Shown piece by piece: positions 49,841 through 58,405 of a DNA stretch of 64,000 bases. The DNA lies in the NCBI GenBank assembly GCA_035635555.1, contig DASQAT010000018.1, forward strand, positions 24,632-88,631. The letters are read 5' to 3'. Under the pieces are notes generated by a model. That model saw only the letters and a program-made list of their open reading frames with translations, was not told the origin of the DNA and made no database searches. The position numbers and the translations under genes are program-made. Each line of letters starts with the position of its first letter. Position 1 is the first letter of the stretch. This DNA comes from Candidatus Dormiibacterota bacterium. Lineage in GTDB: Bacteria; Acidobacteriota; Polarisedimenticolia; Gp22-AA2.

Positions 49841-50848
49841 GTGCCCCGGCTGCTCGATGTCTCCGACCTGTCGACCCACTTCCGAGGCGCCGGCGGCGAG
49901 GTGCGTGCCGTCGACAGGGTGTCGTTCCACGTCGACGAAGGGGAGACGCTCGGGCTCGTCGGGGAATCGGGCTGCGGCAAGAGCGTCGCCGCGCTGTCGC
50001 TCGTCCGTCTCGTGCCCCCGCCCGGCCGCATCGTCTCCGGCCGCATCGTCTACAAGGGCCAGGATCTGATGTCCCTCCCGGAGCGGGGCATGCGGCGCGT
50101 ACGCGGGCGCGAGATTGCCCTCGTCTTCCAGGAGCCCTCCACGGCCCTCAACCCGGTGTTCACGGTCGGCTACCAGATCGCCGAGGGGCTGATCGTCCAC
50201 GGCATGATGAAGAAGAAGGAGGCCCTGCGCGAGGCGGTCCGTCTGATGGAGGTGGTGCGCATCCCGGACGCGGCGCGCCGCGCCACCGAGTACCCGCACC
50301 AGATGTCGGGCGGAATGCGGCAGAGGGTCATGATCGCCATGGCGCTGGCATGCCGCCCGGCCCTCCTCGTCGCCGACGAGCCGACGACCGCACTGGACGT
50401 GACGATCCAGGCGGAGATCCTCGATCTCCTGCTCACCCTCAAGCGGGACTTCCACCTGTCGCTGCTCCTGATCACCCACAACATGGGCGTGATCGCCGAG
50501 ACCGCGGACCGGGTCGCGGTCATGTACGCCGGCCGGATCGTCGAGATGGCGACCACGCGCGACCTGTTCCTTTCGCCGAAGCACCCGTACACGGCCGGTC
50601 TGCTCCGTTCGATCCCGCGCCTGGGCGAGGCGGCGGCGGGGACGGGTGGCCGGAAGAAGCGTCTGTCCGCCATCGACGGCACCGTGCCGGATCTGGAGCG
50701 CCTGCCGGCAGGGTGCGCCTTCCACCCGCGCTGCCCGGACGTGATGGACGAGTGCCGGGTCGGGACCCCTTCTCTTCTGCCGATCGGCGCCGCCGGACGC
50801 ACCGTGGCCTGCTACAAGCACCACGACATGGAAGGGCGCCCGCGGTGA
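49841..50848 (+). CDS. dppD: Dipeptide/oligopeptide ABC transporter ATPase (DppD/OppD)
   Basis: 335 residues from a GTG start. Walker A GESGCGKS (~44), Q-loop [11 protein letters not shown], signature MSGGMRQR, Walker [13 protein letters not shown] and switch His ITHNMG are all present. The C-terminal oligo_HPY extension has the usual spaced Cys ([14 protein letters not shown]). It energises peptide uptake with DppF. No permease (DppB/C) or binding protein lies nearby. It starts 3 nt after the mutase stop and overlaps dppF by GTGA, so all three are one transcript. Confidence 0.93.
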   Translation: MPRLLDVSDLSTHFRGAGGEVRAVDRVSFHVDEGETLGLVGESGCGKSVAALSLVRLVPPPGRIVSGRIVYKGQDLMSLPERGMRRVRGREIALVFQEPSTALNPVFTVGYQIAEGLIVHGMMKKKEALREAVRLMEVVRIPDAARRATEYPHQMSGGMRQRVMIAMALACRPALLVADEPTTALDVTIQAEILDLLLTLKRDFHLSLLLITHNMGVIAETADRVAVMYAGRIVEMATTRDLFLSPKHPYTAGLLRSIPRLGEAAAGTGGRKKRLSAIDGTVPDLERLPAGCAFHPRCPDVMDECRVGTPSLLPIGAAGRTVACYKHHDMEGRPR

Positions 50849-51849
50849 GCGCGGTCGAGACGGTCCGCCCGCTGCTTCAGGTGGACTCCCTGAAGAAGTA
50901 CTTCCCGATCAGGCGGGGGATCTTCTCCGGTGTCTCGGGATGGGTGAGGGCCGTGGACGGAGTGTCCCTGCACCTGGCACCCGGCGAGACCCTGGCGCTG
51001 GTGGGGGAGTCGGGGAGCGGCAAGACGACGACCGGCCGCTGCATCCTGCGCCTCGTGGAGCCGACGTCCGGCTCGGTGACCTTCGACGGGGTCGACCTGC
51101 TCTCCCTGGCGCCGCGCGCCATGCGGCGCATGCGCCGCCAGATCCAGGTCGTGTTCCAGGACCCCTACGCCTCCCTCAACCCGCGCATGCGCGTCAGGAC
51201 CATCGTCCGCGAGCCGCTCGACATCCACAGGATCGGCGCGAACCGGAAGGAGCGGGACGAGATGGTGGCGGCCCTCCTGCAGCGGGTCGGGCTGGACCCG
51301 GCCATGCGGGACCGCTACCCGCACGAATTCTCGGGGGGCCAGAGACAGCGCATCGGCGTGGCGCGCGCCCTGGCCCTGAAGCCCCGGCTCATCGTCGCGG
51401 ACGAGCCGGTCTCGGCTCTGGACGTCTCGGTGCAGGCCCAGGTCATCAACCTGCTGATCGGGCTTCAGGAAGACTTCGGCATCGCCTACCTGTTCATCGC
51501 GCACGACCTGGCGGTCGTCGAGCGGATCGCCGACCGTGTGGCGGTGATGTACCTCGGCCAGATCGTCGAGGTCGCGACGCGCGACGAGATTTTCAGAAAC
51601 CCGCTTCACCCTTATACTAGGGCGCTCCTGCAGGCGATTCCGATCCCCGACCCGGCCAGGGCCAGGGAGCGGCAGGTCCTGCACGGCGACCTTCCGTCGC
51701 CGTCGCAGCCGCCGCCCGGCTGCCGGTTCCACACGCGCTGTCCGAGCGCGGTGGAGGCGTGCCCGCGGATCGAGCCGCCCCTCGTGGAGGTGAGCCCGGG
51801 CCACCTGGTGGCCTGCCACCTCCATCCGGGGCCCGCCGGCGGCGCGTAG
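50845..51849 (+). CDS. dppF: Dipeptide/oligopeptide ABC transporter ATPase (DppF/OppF)
   Basis: 334 residues from a GTG overlapping the dppD stop. The N-terminus [12 protein letters not shown] and WVRAVDGVS is characteristic of DppF. Walker [25 protein letters not shown], signature [10 protein letters not shown], Walker [15 protein letters not shown] and IAHDLAVVE are intact. The C-terminal oligo_HPY part has CRFHTRCP and VACHLH. It pairs with DppD. The peptide-importing complex fits the peptide-rich lifestyle suggested by the giant proteases; its membrane subunits are elsewhere. Confidence 0.94.
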   Translation: MSAVETVRPLLQVDSLKKYFPIRRGIFSGVSGWVRAVDGVSLHLAPGETLALVGESGSGKTTTGRCILRLVEPTSGSVTFDGVDLLSLAPRAMRRMRRQIQVVFQDPYASLNPRMRVRTIVREPLDIHRIGANRKERDEMVAALLQRVGLDPAMRDRYPHEFSGGQRQRIGVARALALKPRLIVADEPVSALDVSVQAQVINLLIGLQEDFGIAYLFIAHDLAVVERIADRVAVMYLGQIVEVATRDEIFRNPLHPYTRALLQAIPIPDPARARERQVLHGDLPSPSQPPPGCRFHTRCPSAVEACPRIEPPLVEVSPGHLVACHLHPGPAGGA

Positions 51850-51950
51850 TGGCCCGGGGAAGGGCGGCGTGATGCGCCGCGGATGAAACTTCCCGGCGGG
51901 GTCGAGCGTATAGAGATTCAAGCAGCGGGACGAGGACCGGCAGTCGAGCT

Positions 51951-51981
51951 GGGGGAAGGAGTCCGTTCCTTCCCCCGTTTT
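51951..51981 (+). terminator. Intrinsic terminator-like hairpin after dppF
   Basis: GGGGGAAGGA (51951-51960), 6-nt loop, TCCTTCCCCC (51967-51976), then GTTTT. It is 102 nt after the dppF stop and 32 nt before the tolC-like ATG. A TATAGA at 51909 could start a short leader, making it an attenuator instead. Confidence 0.65.
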
Positions 51982-52012
51982 CGTGAGCAGCGACGGACAC
52001 CGAGGTGATCTG

Positions 52013-53770
52013 ATGACACGACGCGTGACGCGCCCGACCTTGACCCTTCTCATGATCCTGGCCCTGCTGCCGCCCCTGGCGGGGGCCGGACCGCTCGCGC
52101 AGGAGACGCCCCCCGCGACGCCGGGCGCGGCCCCGCCGCCCGAGGCCCCGGCCGCGCCGGCCTTCGTCCTGTCGCTGCAGGACGCCGTCAAGACGGCGCT
52201 CGAGAACAATCTCGACATCGTGGTGCGCGCCTACGATCCGCTCCGGAGCGAGGCCCAGGTCATCGTCGCAGAGTCGATCTTCGACCCGCTCCTGAACGGC
52301 ACCGCGACCAGCAGCAGCACGCAGCGCCCGTCGCCGACGGCCTTCGTGTCCTCCAGCAAGACGCATGATTTCATCGCCTCGTTCATCGACCCGCTCCAGA
52401 CCGGCGGCAAGTACCAGATCGACCTCGAGGCGTTCGACAACGCGGCGCAGTCGACGTTCAGCGGGAACACGACCGAATTCGATACCTCCTGGAGGGTCAG
52501 CATCACGCAGCCTCTCCTCAGGAATTTCGGCCCGAAGGCGAGCAAGACCTTCGTCGTGGAAGCCCGCAACACGCTCGGCATCAGCCAGTCCCTGTTCCGC
52601 TCGACGGTCATCGACACGCTGTCCGCGGCCGAGAAGGCCTACTGGGACCTGAATTTCACTCTGATCAATCTCAAGACCAGCCTGGCGGCGCTGCAGCTGG
52701 CGCAGGACTTCCTGGATCAGAACCGGATCAAGGTGCGGGTCGGGACGCTGGCCCCTATCGAGATCACCCAGGCCGAGGCCCAGGTGGCCGATCGGGAGGA
52801 GGCGGTGATCATCGCCGAGAGCCAGGTGAAAACCGCCGAGGACGGCCTGCGCCGGGTCATGAACGTGCCGAAGGACTCACCGGTGTGGTCGCAGCCGCTC
52901 CTTCCGAGCGACCCGCTGCCGCTGGTCGAACAATCGCCCGACATGGAGAGCGCCGTGTCGACCGCGCTGCAGCACCGCCCGGATCTTGAGCAGGCCCGAT
53001 TGGATCTGAAGTCCAAGGAGGCGGACCTGGCCTTCCGCAGGAACCAGAGACGCTGGGGCCTGAACCTGAACGGTTCGTACGGCAAGGTCGGCATCGACGT
53101 CGACAACTATGGCAATTCCATCGACGATCTGCGCCGCGGCGCCAACAAAGACTGGCAGGTGACCATGGCCCTGGGGATCCCGATCGGCAACCGCCAGGCG
53201 ATCGCCAGCTTCACCGACTCGGAGTACGCCCTGACGCAGGCGGGAAAGGGTCTTGAGACGCTGGAGCTCGCGGCCCGCGTCCAGGTGCGCGACGCCGTGC
53301 GAGCCGTCCAGACGACGCTGAAGCGCGTCAAGGCGGCCCAGGTGAACGTGCGCCTGCAGAAGGAGAAGCTGTCCGCCGAGCAGAAGAAGTTCGAGAACGG
53401 CATGAGCACCTCCTTCCAGGTCCTGCAGTTCCAGAACGATCTGTTCACCGCCCAGGTCCGTGAGAACCTCGCCATGGTCGATTACAACAAGGCGCAGGTG
53501 GAGCTGGAGCGGGTCCAGGGGACGCTTCTCGAGGCCAGACACGTCGCGGTGCCGGCCAACGATTCCCGCCGGACCCTGCCCTATCGCCCGAGGACCAGAG
53601 TCGAGGGAGCGCCCGGCGGAGAGCGCCAGCCGGCGGGGGCCACGTCGTCGGCGGGACTGGAGGGGGCCGTCCCGTCCGCCGGGGGGCTGCCGAACCAGTT
53701 CGTGCTGGAGGGAAAACGCCTGGTCGCCGGGTGGGCCGACCCCTCCCAGGGGGGATCCTCGGCCCCATGA
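52013..53770 (+). CDS. TolC-family outer-membrane efflux protein
   Basis: 585 residues from the ATG at 52013, preferred over the GTG at 51983 because GAGGTGAT precedes it. A signal peptide (~1-26) ends in AGA. A Pro/Ala-rich segment (~27-50) is followed by TolC-type repeats: LSLQDAVKTALENNLDI (~58), long helices with QLAQDFLDQNRIKVRVGTLA, and the second repeat VSTALQHRPDLEQARLDLKSKEADLA. These form the outer-membrane barrel and periplasmic helical tunnel. A Gly/Pro-rich C-terminal tail is longer than usual. No inner-membrane pump or adaptor is adjacent, so its partner is unknown. The stop overlaps the next gene (ATGA). Confidence 0.88.
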   Translation: MTRRVTRPTLTLLMILALLPPLAGAGPLAQETPPATPGAAPPPEAPAAPAFVLSLQDAVKTALENNLDIVVRAYDPLRSEAQVIVAESIFDPLLNGTATSSSTQRPSPTAFVSSSKTHDFIASFIDPLQTGGKYQIDLEAFDNAAQSTFSGNTTEFDTSWRVSITQPLLRNFGPKASKTFVVEARNTLGISQSLFRSTVIDTLSAAEKAYWDLNFTLINLKTSLAALQLAQDFLDQNRIKVRVGTLAPIEITQAEAQVADREEAVIIAESQVKTAEDGLRRVMNVPKDSPVWSQPLLPSDPLPLVEQSPDMESAVSTALQHRPDLEQARLDLKSKEADLAFRRNQRRWGLNLNGSYGKVGIDVDNYGNSIDDLRRGANKDWQVTMALGIPIGNRQAIASFTDSEYALTQAGKGLETLELAARVQVRDAVRAVQTTLKRVKAAQVNVRLQKEKLSAEQKKFENGMSTSFQVLQFQNDLFTAQVRENLAMVDYNKAQVELERVQGTLLEARHVAVPANDSRRTLPYRPRTRVEGAPGGERQPAGATSSAGLEGAVPSAGGLPNQFVLEGKRLVAGWADPSQGGSSAP

Positions 53771-55224
53771 AAGGGCTCCCCGGGGGGCTTCCCGTCATCC
53801 TCCTGGGATGCCTCCTTCCGGCCGGCTGCGGACAGGGAAGCCGGCCGAACATCGTTCTGGTGGTCATCGACACCGCCCGGGCCGACCGCTTCTCCTTCGA
53901 CGGCTATGCGCGCCAGACCTCGCCCCAAATCGCCGCGCTGGCCTCGGAAGGGGCGATCTACGGGCAGGCGATAACACCCGCACCCTGGACCCTGCCGGCC
54001 CATTCCAGCCTGTTCACGGGGCTGTTTCCCTCCTCCCACGGGGCCGACTCCGGTCATCTCCATCTGGATGAGAAGTTCCGCACCCTGGCCGAGTCTCTCC
54101 ATGACGCGGGGTATCGCACCCTGGGGTACGTGGCCAATCCCTGGGCCGGTCGGCAGTATGGACTCGACCAGGGGTTCGACGAGTACGAGGAGTTCTGGAG
54201 GAAGACGGAAAAGGACAGGATGGAGAGAGACGACGCCGGGGCCGCCGAGCTGAACGGGAGGGTGGAGCGCTTCCTCGCCTGGCGGCAGGACAACCCCGCG
54301 GCGCGCGATCAGCCTTTTTTCGTCTTCATCAATTACCTCGAGCCGCATCTTCCCTACAACCCCCCCGAGCCCTGGAGGTCCCGGTTTCTCTCCCCGGGGA
54401 CGGATGGAGCGGCCGTCGAACGGCTGCGACACTTCAAGCATCCGGACGAGGTCAAGTACGTCCTCGGCCTGGGGGGGCTCAAGGAAGGGGATCTGAACGT
54501 CCTCTCCGATCTGTACGACGGAGAGATCTCCTACATCGACGAGAAGGTCGGGGAGCTGGCGGCATTCCTGAGGGCGCGGGGACTCCTGGACCGGACCGTC
54601 CTGGTCATCACGTCCGACCACGGCGAGGCGATCGGCGACCACGGGTTCCTGGACCACAAGATGAGCGTCTTCCAGGAACTCTTGAATGTCCCCCTGGTCG
54701 TGCGCTACCCGGCGGCGGTCGAATCCGGCCAGCGGATCGCGGAGCCGGTCATGCTGCAGGATGTCTACGCGACGCTCCTGGGGCTGGCCGGCGTGCCGGT
54801 CGAGAACGCGCCGGACGGCGGGGATCGCCGGGAGTCGATCGTCCTTCCCGGCATCCGCGGCCTGCGCCGCGGGGGGCTCCGGTCGGTGCCCGAAAGGGGG
54901 GGGGAGGCGCCCCCCGCCGAGGGTCCCGTGCTGGTGAGCGAGTTCGCACGGCCGATCCAGTTCCTCGAGATCATCCAGGAGCGCTTTCCCGAGGTCCGCA
55001 TCGTGCCGTGGGATCGGGCGCTCGTTGCCTGCCGGTTTGGAACCGAGAAGCTGCACTGGGCCTCCGATGGCCGGCACCGGCTCTACGACCTGGCCCGCGA
55101 TCCCCTGGAGACGACCGACCTCGCCGCCGAGCGCCCCGACCGGGTCAGGGCGCTCGCGGCGCAGGTCGAATCCTGGCTTCGTCGTCCCGCCGCGCGGCCG
55201 CCCTACCGACTGCCACCCCCCTGA
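53767..55224 (+). CDS. Sulfatase-fold (alkaline phosphatase superfamily) lipoprotein
   Basis: 485 residues, overlapping the tolC-like stop by ATGA. A lipobox (LLPAGC, Cys21) predicts a membrane-anchored exported protein. The fold signature includes VVIDTARADRFSF (metal Asp35, Asp40), APWTLPAHSSLFTG at the nucleophile loop, and TSDHGEAIGDHGF (second metal site). At the nucleophile position the canonical C/S-x-P-x-R is T75-L-P-A-H, so formylglycine cannot form and classic sulfatase activity is unlikely. Thr-type relatives act as phosphatases, phosphodiesterases or phosphoethanolamine transferases. Translational coupling with the outer-membrane protein hints at an envelope role. Substrate unknown. 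Confidence 0.85.
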   Translation: MKGLPGGLPVILLGCLLPAGCGQGSRPNIVLVVIDTARADRFSFDGYARQTSPQIAALASEGAIYGQAITPAPWTLPAHSSLFTGLFPSSHGADSGHLHLDEKFRTLAESLHDAGYRTLGYVANPWAGRQYGLDQGFDEYEEFWRKTEKDRMERDDAGAAELNGRVERFLAWRQDNPAARDQPFFVFINYLEPHLPYNPPEPWRSRFLSPGTDGAAVERLRHFKHPDEVKYVLGLGGLKEGDLNVLSDLYDGEISYIDEKVGELAAFLRARGLLDRTVLVITSDHGEAIGDHGFLDHKMSVFQELLNVPLVVRYPAAVESGQRIAEPVMLQDVYATLLGLAGVPVENAPDGGDRRESIVLPGIRGLRRGGLRSVPERGGEAPPAEGPVLVSEFARPIQFLEIIQERFPEVRIVPWDRALVACRFGTEKLHWASDGRHRLYDLARDPLETTDLAAERPDRVRALAAQVESWLRRPAARPPYRLPPP

Positions 55225-55249
55225 GAGTCGCGTCCCCGCGTCCCCGCGG

Positions 55250-55363
55250 GCGCGCCGGGCCGCAGCGCGCCGCGGCTCATGTTCGCTCGCGCGGGGTAAG
55301 TGTGCCCCTCTCACGCGCATGGCGCGGCTCAAAATCGCCGCGACGCGCTGCGGCCCGGCGCGC
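55250..55363 (+). repeat. Palindromic dispersed repeat, copy 3
   Basis: 114 bp with perfect 20-bp arms (55250-55269 and 55344-55363) and a core GCGGCTCATGTTCGCTCGCG ... CGCATGGCGCGGCTC...ATCGCC in the same orientation as copy 1. It starts 26 bp after the sulfatase-fold gene and could act as its terminator. Confidence 0.85.
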
Positions 55364-55411
55364 TCACTCCCGCGGTTTCACAGCGTTGAACAAGCGGACG
55401 ACCGCGCACCG

Positions 55412-55433
55412 GATCTCTCTCGAATGAGAGATC
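55412..55433. repeat. Perfect hairpin between repeat copies 3 and 4
   Basis: GATCTCTC (55412-55419), 6-nt loop, GAGAGATC (55426-55433). AT-richer than its surroundings; no T-run follows beyond GTTTC. Possibly an operator or a weak terminator. Confidence 0.45.
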
Positions 55434-55497
55434 GTTTCGGATCGTGTGCCGCACCCTGGTCCGCGATCGTGGACGTCGTCATCGGCGTGGAGGACCG

Positions 55498-55620
55498 GGG
55501 AGCGAGGCAGGCGGAGAGGGGGTAAGGCGATTTTGAGCCGCGCCATGCGCGCGAGTTGGGCACGCCTTATGCCGCGCGAGCGAATATGAGCCGCACCCCC
55601 TCTCCGCCTGCCTCGCTCCC
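55498..55620 (-). repeat. Palindromic dispersed repeat, copy 4 (inverted relative to copy 3)
   Basis: 123 bp with perfect 26-bp arms (55498-55523 and 55595-55620). The core on the minus strand reads GCGGCTCATATTCGCTCGCG ... CGCATGGCGCGGCTC...ATCGCC. The arms are purine-rich (GGAGAGGGGG) and unlike those of the other three copies. The region 55225-55778 holds only these repeats, a hairpin and nuo regulatory sequence; no gene. Confidence 0.85.
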
Positions 55621-55648
55621 TCGGGGGGGCGCGGCGAAGGCCGGGCGG

Positions 55649-55678
55649 TTGCGCGCCTGACGGCCGGGGTGCTAGCAT
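55649..55678 (+). promoter_or_regulatory. Possible promoter of the nuo operon
   Basis: TTGCGC (55649-55654), an 18-nt spacer and TAGCAT (55673-55678). A modest match. The predicted leader of about 95 nt would carry the Rex/CRP-like site. Confidence 0.35.
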
Positions 55679-55726
55679 GACGGCTTCCTTACGTTGGAGC
55701 CACGCTGCGTGATGGCGGGCCGGCCT

Positions 55727-55744
55727 TTGTGAAAAATATCACGA
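55727..55744. promoter_or_regulatory. Rex- or CRP/FNR-like operator upstream of nuoA
   Basis: TTGTGA (55727-55732), six AT bases (AAAATA), TCACGA (55739-55744). This differs by one base from the Rex half-site pattern TTGTGA-N6-TCACAA and also fits CRP (TGTGA-N6-TCACA). It is an AT island in GC-rich DNA, 35 nt before the nuoA start codon. Rex senses NADH/NAD+ and controls nuo or ndh in several bacteria, so the context is apt. Confidence 0.5.
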
Positions 55745-55778
55745 TGTGCGGGGACCCCGGATCGGAGGGGGAGACCGC

Positions 55779-56132
55779 GTGATCGACTACGTCCCGATCG
55801 GTCTGCAGCTCGTGGCCGCAGCACTCCTGGGGGCGGCGATCCTGGGGCTCTCGACCCTCGTCGGCAATCCTCGGACGAGCCGCACCGACCTGAGCCCCTA
55901 CGAGTGCGGCGTCGATCCGCTGGAGCCCTCCGGCAAGCGCTACACCGTCCGCTTCTACATGGTGGGAATGCTGTTCATCCTGTTCGACATCGAGGCCGCC
56001 TTCCTGTATCCCTGGGCGACCGTGTTCCGCGATCTGGGGATGCGCGGATTCCTCGAGATGGCGGTGTTCATCGGGGTTCTCCTGGTCGGATTCCTGTACT
56101 GCTGGCGCCGCGGCGCCCTCGACTGGGACTGA
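55779..56132 (+). CDS. nuoA: NADH-quinone oxidoreductase subunit A
   Basis: 117 residues from a GTG (55779) with GGAGGGGGA upstream; a longer frame from 55746 has no support. It has three membrane helices (~8-28, ~60-82, ~90-110) and the conserved loop YECGVDPLEPSGKRYTVRFYM, then LFDIEAAFLYPWA. Part of the quinone-site region of complex I. First gene of the operon; normally nuoB follows, but nuoC starts here after 19 nt. Confidence 0.93.
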   Translation: MIDYVPIGLQLVAAALLGAAILGLSTLVGNPRTSRTDLSPYECGVDPLEPSGKRYTVRFYMVGMLFILFDIEAAFLYPWATVFRDLGMRGFLEMAVFIGVLLVGFLYCWRRGALDWD

Positions 56133-56151
56133 AGCGGAGAGAGGACGAAAC

Positions 56152-56694
56152 GTGGAAGGTCCCTACATCGCCCCCCTGCCTCCGCGCCAGGTCGTCGATC
56201 TCCTGAGGGAGCGTTTCCCCGGTGCTCTCGAGGACGTGGCCGAGTTCCGCGGCGAGATCACCGTCGTCATCGCGAAGGATGCGTTGCTCGATGTCGCCCG
56301 TTTCCTCCGGGACGACCCCGGGACTGCGTTCGACATGCTCTCGGTCGTCACCGGCACGCACTACCTGGAGCGCGACCACGATTACGAAGTGCTGTACCAC
56401 CTCTACTCGCTGCCCAGGAATCACCGGTTGCGCCTCAAGGTGCGTCTTGACGAAGGGGAGACGGTGCCGAGCGTCGTTTCGATCTGGCCGGGGGCGAACT
56501 GGCCGGAGCGCGAGGTGTACGACCTGGTCGGCGTGCGGTTCAGCGGTCATCCCGATCTGCGGCGCATCATCATGCCCGAGGACTACCCCGACCATCCGCT
56601 GCGCAAGGACTTCGACGTGGAGGGGGGGCCCCGGGATGCCCGGCCCCGGGGCCGCGTCGCCTCGCCCGGTTTCCGCGACATGGAGAGCGTCTAG
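56152..56694 (+). CDS. nuoC: NADH-quinone oxidoreductase subunit C
   Basis: 180 residues from a GTG with GGAGAGAGGA upstream. The conserved C-terminal block is present: ANWPEREVYDLVGVRFSGHP, then RIIMPEDYPDHPLRKDF. This hydrophilic subunit packs against NuoD near the quinone site. Not fused to NuoD, unlike in E. coli. It occupies the place where nuoB normally sits, directly after nuoA. Confidence 0.94.
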   Translation: MEGPYIAPLPPRQVVDLLRERFPGALEDVAEFRGEITVVIAKDALLDVARFLRDDPGTAFDMLSVVTGTHYLERDHDYEVLYHLYSLPRNHRLRLKVRLDEGETVPSVVSIWPGANWPEREVYDLVGVRFSGHPDLRRIIMPEDYPDHPLRKDFDVEGGPRDARPRGRVASPGFRDMESV

Positions 56695-57930
56695 ATGGAC
56701 GACCTGCGCGTCACGTCCCCGCCGTCGCTCCATCCCGAGGCGCCCGCGGGCGAGGACGCCGTGCATGGCGAGTCCATGGTGGTCAACATGGGACCGTCGC
56801 ATCCGTCCACCCACGGTGTTCTCCGGCTGGTTCTGACGCTCGACGGCGAGGTGGTCAAGGCGGTGCAGCCGCACCTGGGCTATCTCCACCGGGGCATGGA
56901 GAAGATCGCCGAGGGGATGACCTACAACCAGTTCGTCCCGTACACCGACAGGCTCGACTACCTGGCGCCGCTGTCCAACAACGTCGCCTACATCCTGGCG
57001 GTGGAGAAGCTCCTCGGGATCACCGTCCCGCCGCGAGCCCAGGTGATCCGCGTGATGTGCTGCGAGATCGCGCGCATCTCGGCGCACCTCCTCTGGCTCG
57101 GGACCGGGGCGCTCGACCTCGGGGCCGCCACCGTCTTCTTTCACACCTTCCGCGAGCGTGAGACCCTGTACAACATCATCGAGGCGCTCACGGGGGCGCG
57201 GCTGACGACGTCGTACACGCGCGTCGGCGGGCTGTCGCGCGACCTGCCGGCCGGCTGGACCGGGCAGGTCCGCTCGTTCGTCGATACGTTCCCCAAGTTC
57301 CTCGACGAGCTCGACTCCCTGCTGACGCGCAATCGCATCTGGATGAAGCGCACGCAGGGGGTGGGCCGGATCAGCGCCCCGGACGCGGTCGCCCTCAGCC
57401 TGACCGGCCCGAACCTGCGCGGAACCGGAGTGGCGTACGACGTGCGCAAGACCGAGCCGTACAGCGGTTACGAGACCTACGAGTTCGACGTGCCGGTCGG
57501 CAGCGAGGGGGACGCCTACGATCGCTACCTGGTTCGTTTCGAGGAGATGCGCCAGAGCGTCAGGATCCTGGACCAGGCGCTGCGGCGGCTGCCCGACGGT
57601 CCGGTCGCCGTGGACGATCCGAAGATCACCCTCCCGAAGAAGGAACGCGTCCTCACGAGCATGGAGGAGCTGATCGAGCAGTTCATGCTCGTCACCGAGG
57701 GGATCAAGGGGCCGGTGGGAGAGGTGTACCACGCCATCGAGGCGCCCAAGGGGGAGCTCGGATTCTACATCCGGAGCGAGGGGGACAAGTCCCCCTACCG
57801 CCTGCACATCCGCTCCCCGTCCTTCATCAACCTTCAGGCGATCGAGACGATGGCGGTCGGAGGCCTGCTGTCCGACCTGATCGCCGTGGTGGCGAGCCTC
57901 GACCCCGTGATGGGGGAGGTGGACCGGTGA
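56695..57930 (+). CDS. nuoD: NADH-quinone oxidoreductase subunit D
   Basis: 411 residues. The N-terminal quinone-site loop has NMGPSHPSTHGVLRLVL, with conserved HLGYLHRGMEKIAEG and QFVPYTDRLDYLAP following. The C-terminus FINLQAIETMAVGGLLSDLIAVVASLDPVMGEVDR matches the NiFe-hydrogenase-derived large subunit. With NuoB it forms the quinone-binding pocket. The ATG lies 1 nt after the nuoC stop, and nuoE overlaps its end (GTGA). Confidence 0.96.
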   Translation: MDDLRVTSPPSLHPEAPAGEDAVHGESMVVNMGPSHPSTHGVLRLVLTLDGEVVKAVQPHLGYLHRGMEKIAEGMTYNQFVPYTDRLDYLAPLSNNVAYILAVEKLLGITVPPRAQVIRVMCCEIARISAHLLWLGTGALDLGAATVFFHTFRERETLYNIIEALTGARLTTSYTRVGGLSRDLPAGWTGQVRSFVDTFPKFLDELDSLLTRNRIWMKRTQGVGRISAPDAVALSLTGPNLRGTGVAYDVRKTEPYSGYETYEFDVPVGSEGDAYDRYLVRFEEMRQSVRILDQALRRLPDGPVAVDDPKITLPKKERVLTSMEELIEQFMLVTEGIKGPVGEVYHAIEAPKGELGFYIRSEGDKSPYRLHIRSPSFINLQAIETMAVGGLLSDLIAVVASLDPVMGEVDR

Positions 57931-58400
57931 CGATCCCCGTCCGCCCCGAGACCGATCACAAGATTGACGATCTCTTGAGCCGCTTCCCGATGCGGGGCTC
58001 GGCTCTTCTTCCCGCTCTGTACCTGGTGCAGGAGGAGAAGGGGCACGTGTCGGACGAGTCGATGGAGTACGTCGCCTCCAAGATCGGCGTCTCGCCCGCA
58101 TTCGTCGCCGGGGTGGTGTCGTTCTACACGATGTTCCATCGGCGGCCGGTCGGGCGGCACCACATCCAGGTCTGCCGCACGCTGCCGTGCGCCCTGAGCG
58201 GTTCGGACACCTTGATGGCTCACCTGAAGGCGCGTCTCGGGATCGGGGACGGGGAGAAGCGCGCCGACGGGAAGGTCTCGCTCGCGTCGGTCGAGTGTCT
58301 GGGCGCGTGCGACCGCGCGCCGTTCATCCAGATCAACGAGAGGGAGCATGGGCCGGTCGACGGGACGAAGATGGACGAGATCCTGAAGGGGCTGGAGTAG
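57927..58400 (+). CDS. nuoE: NADH-quinone oxidoreductase subunit E
   Basis: 157 residues from a GTG overlapping the nuoD stop. A thioredoxin-like 2Fe-2S (N1a) domain has Cys ligands in CRTLPC and CLGAC. The N-terminal helical part carries YLVQEEKGHVSDE. It belongs to the NADH-oxidising module with NuoF and NuoG. Normal length. Confidence 0.95.
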   Translation: MTIPVRPETDHKIDDLLSRFPMRGSALLPALYLVQEEKGHVSDESMEYVASKIGVSPAFVAGVVSFYTMFHRRPVGRHHIQVCRTLPCALSGSDTLMAHLKARLGIGDGEKRADGKVSLASVECLGACDRAPFIQINEREHGPVDGTKMDEILKGLE

Positions 58401-58405
58401 AGACG

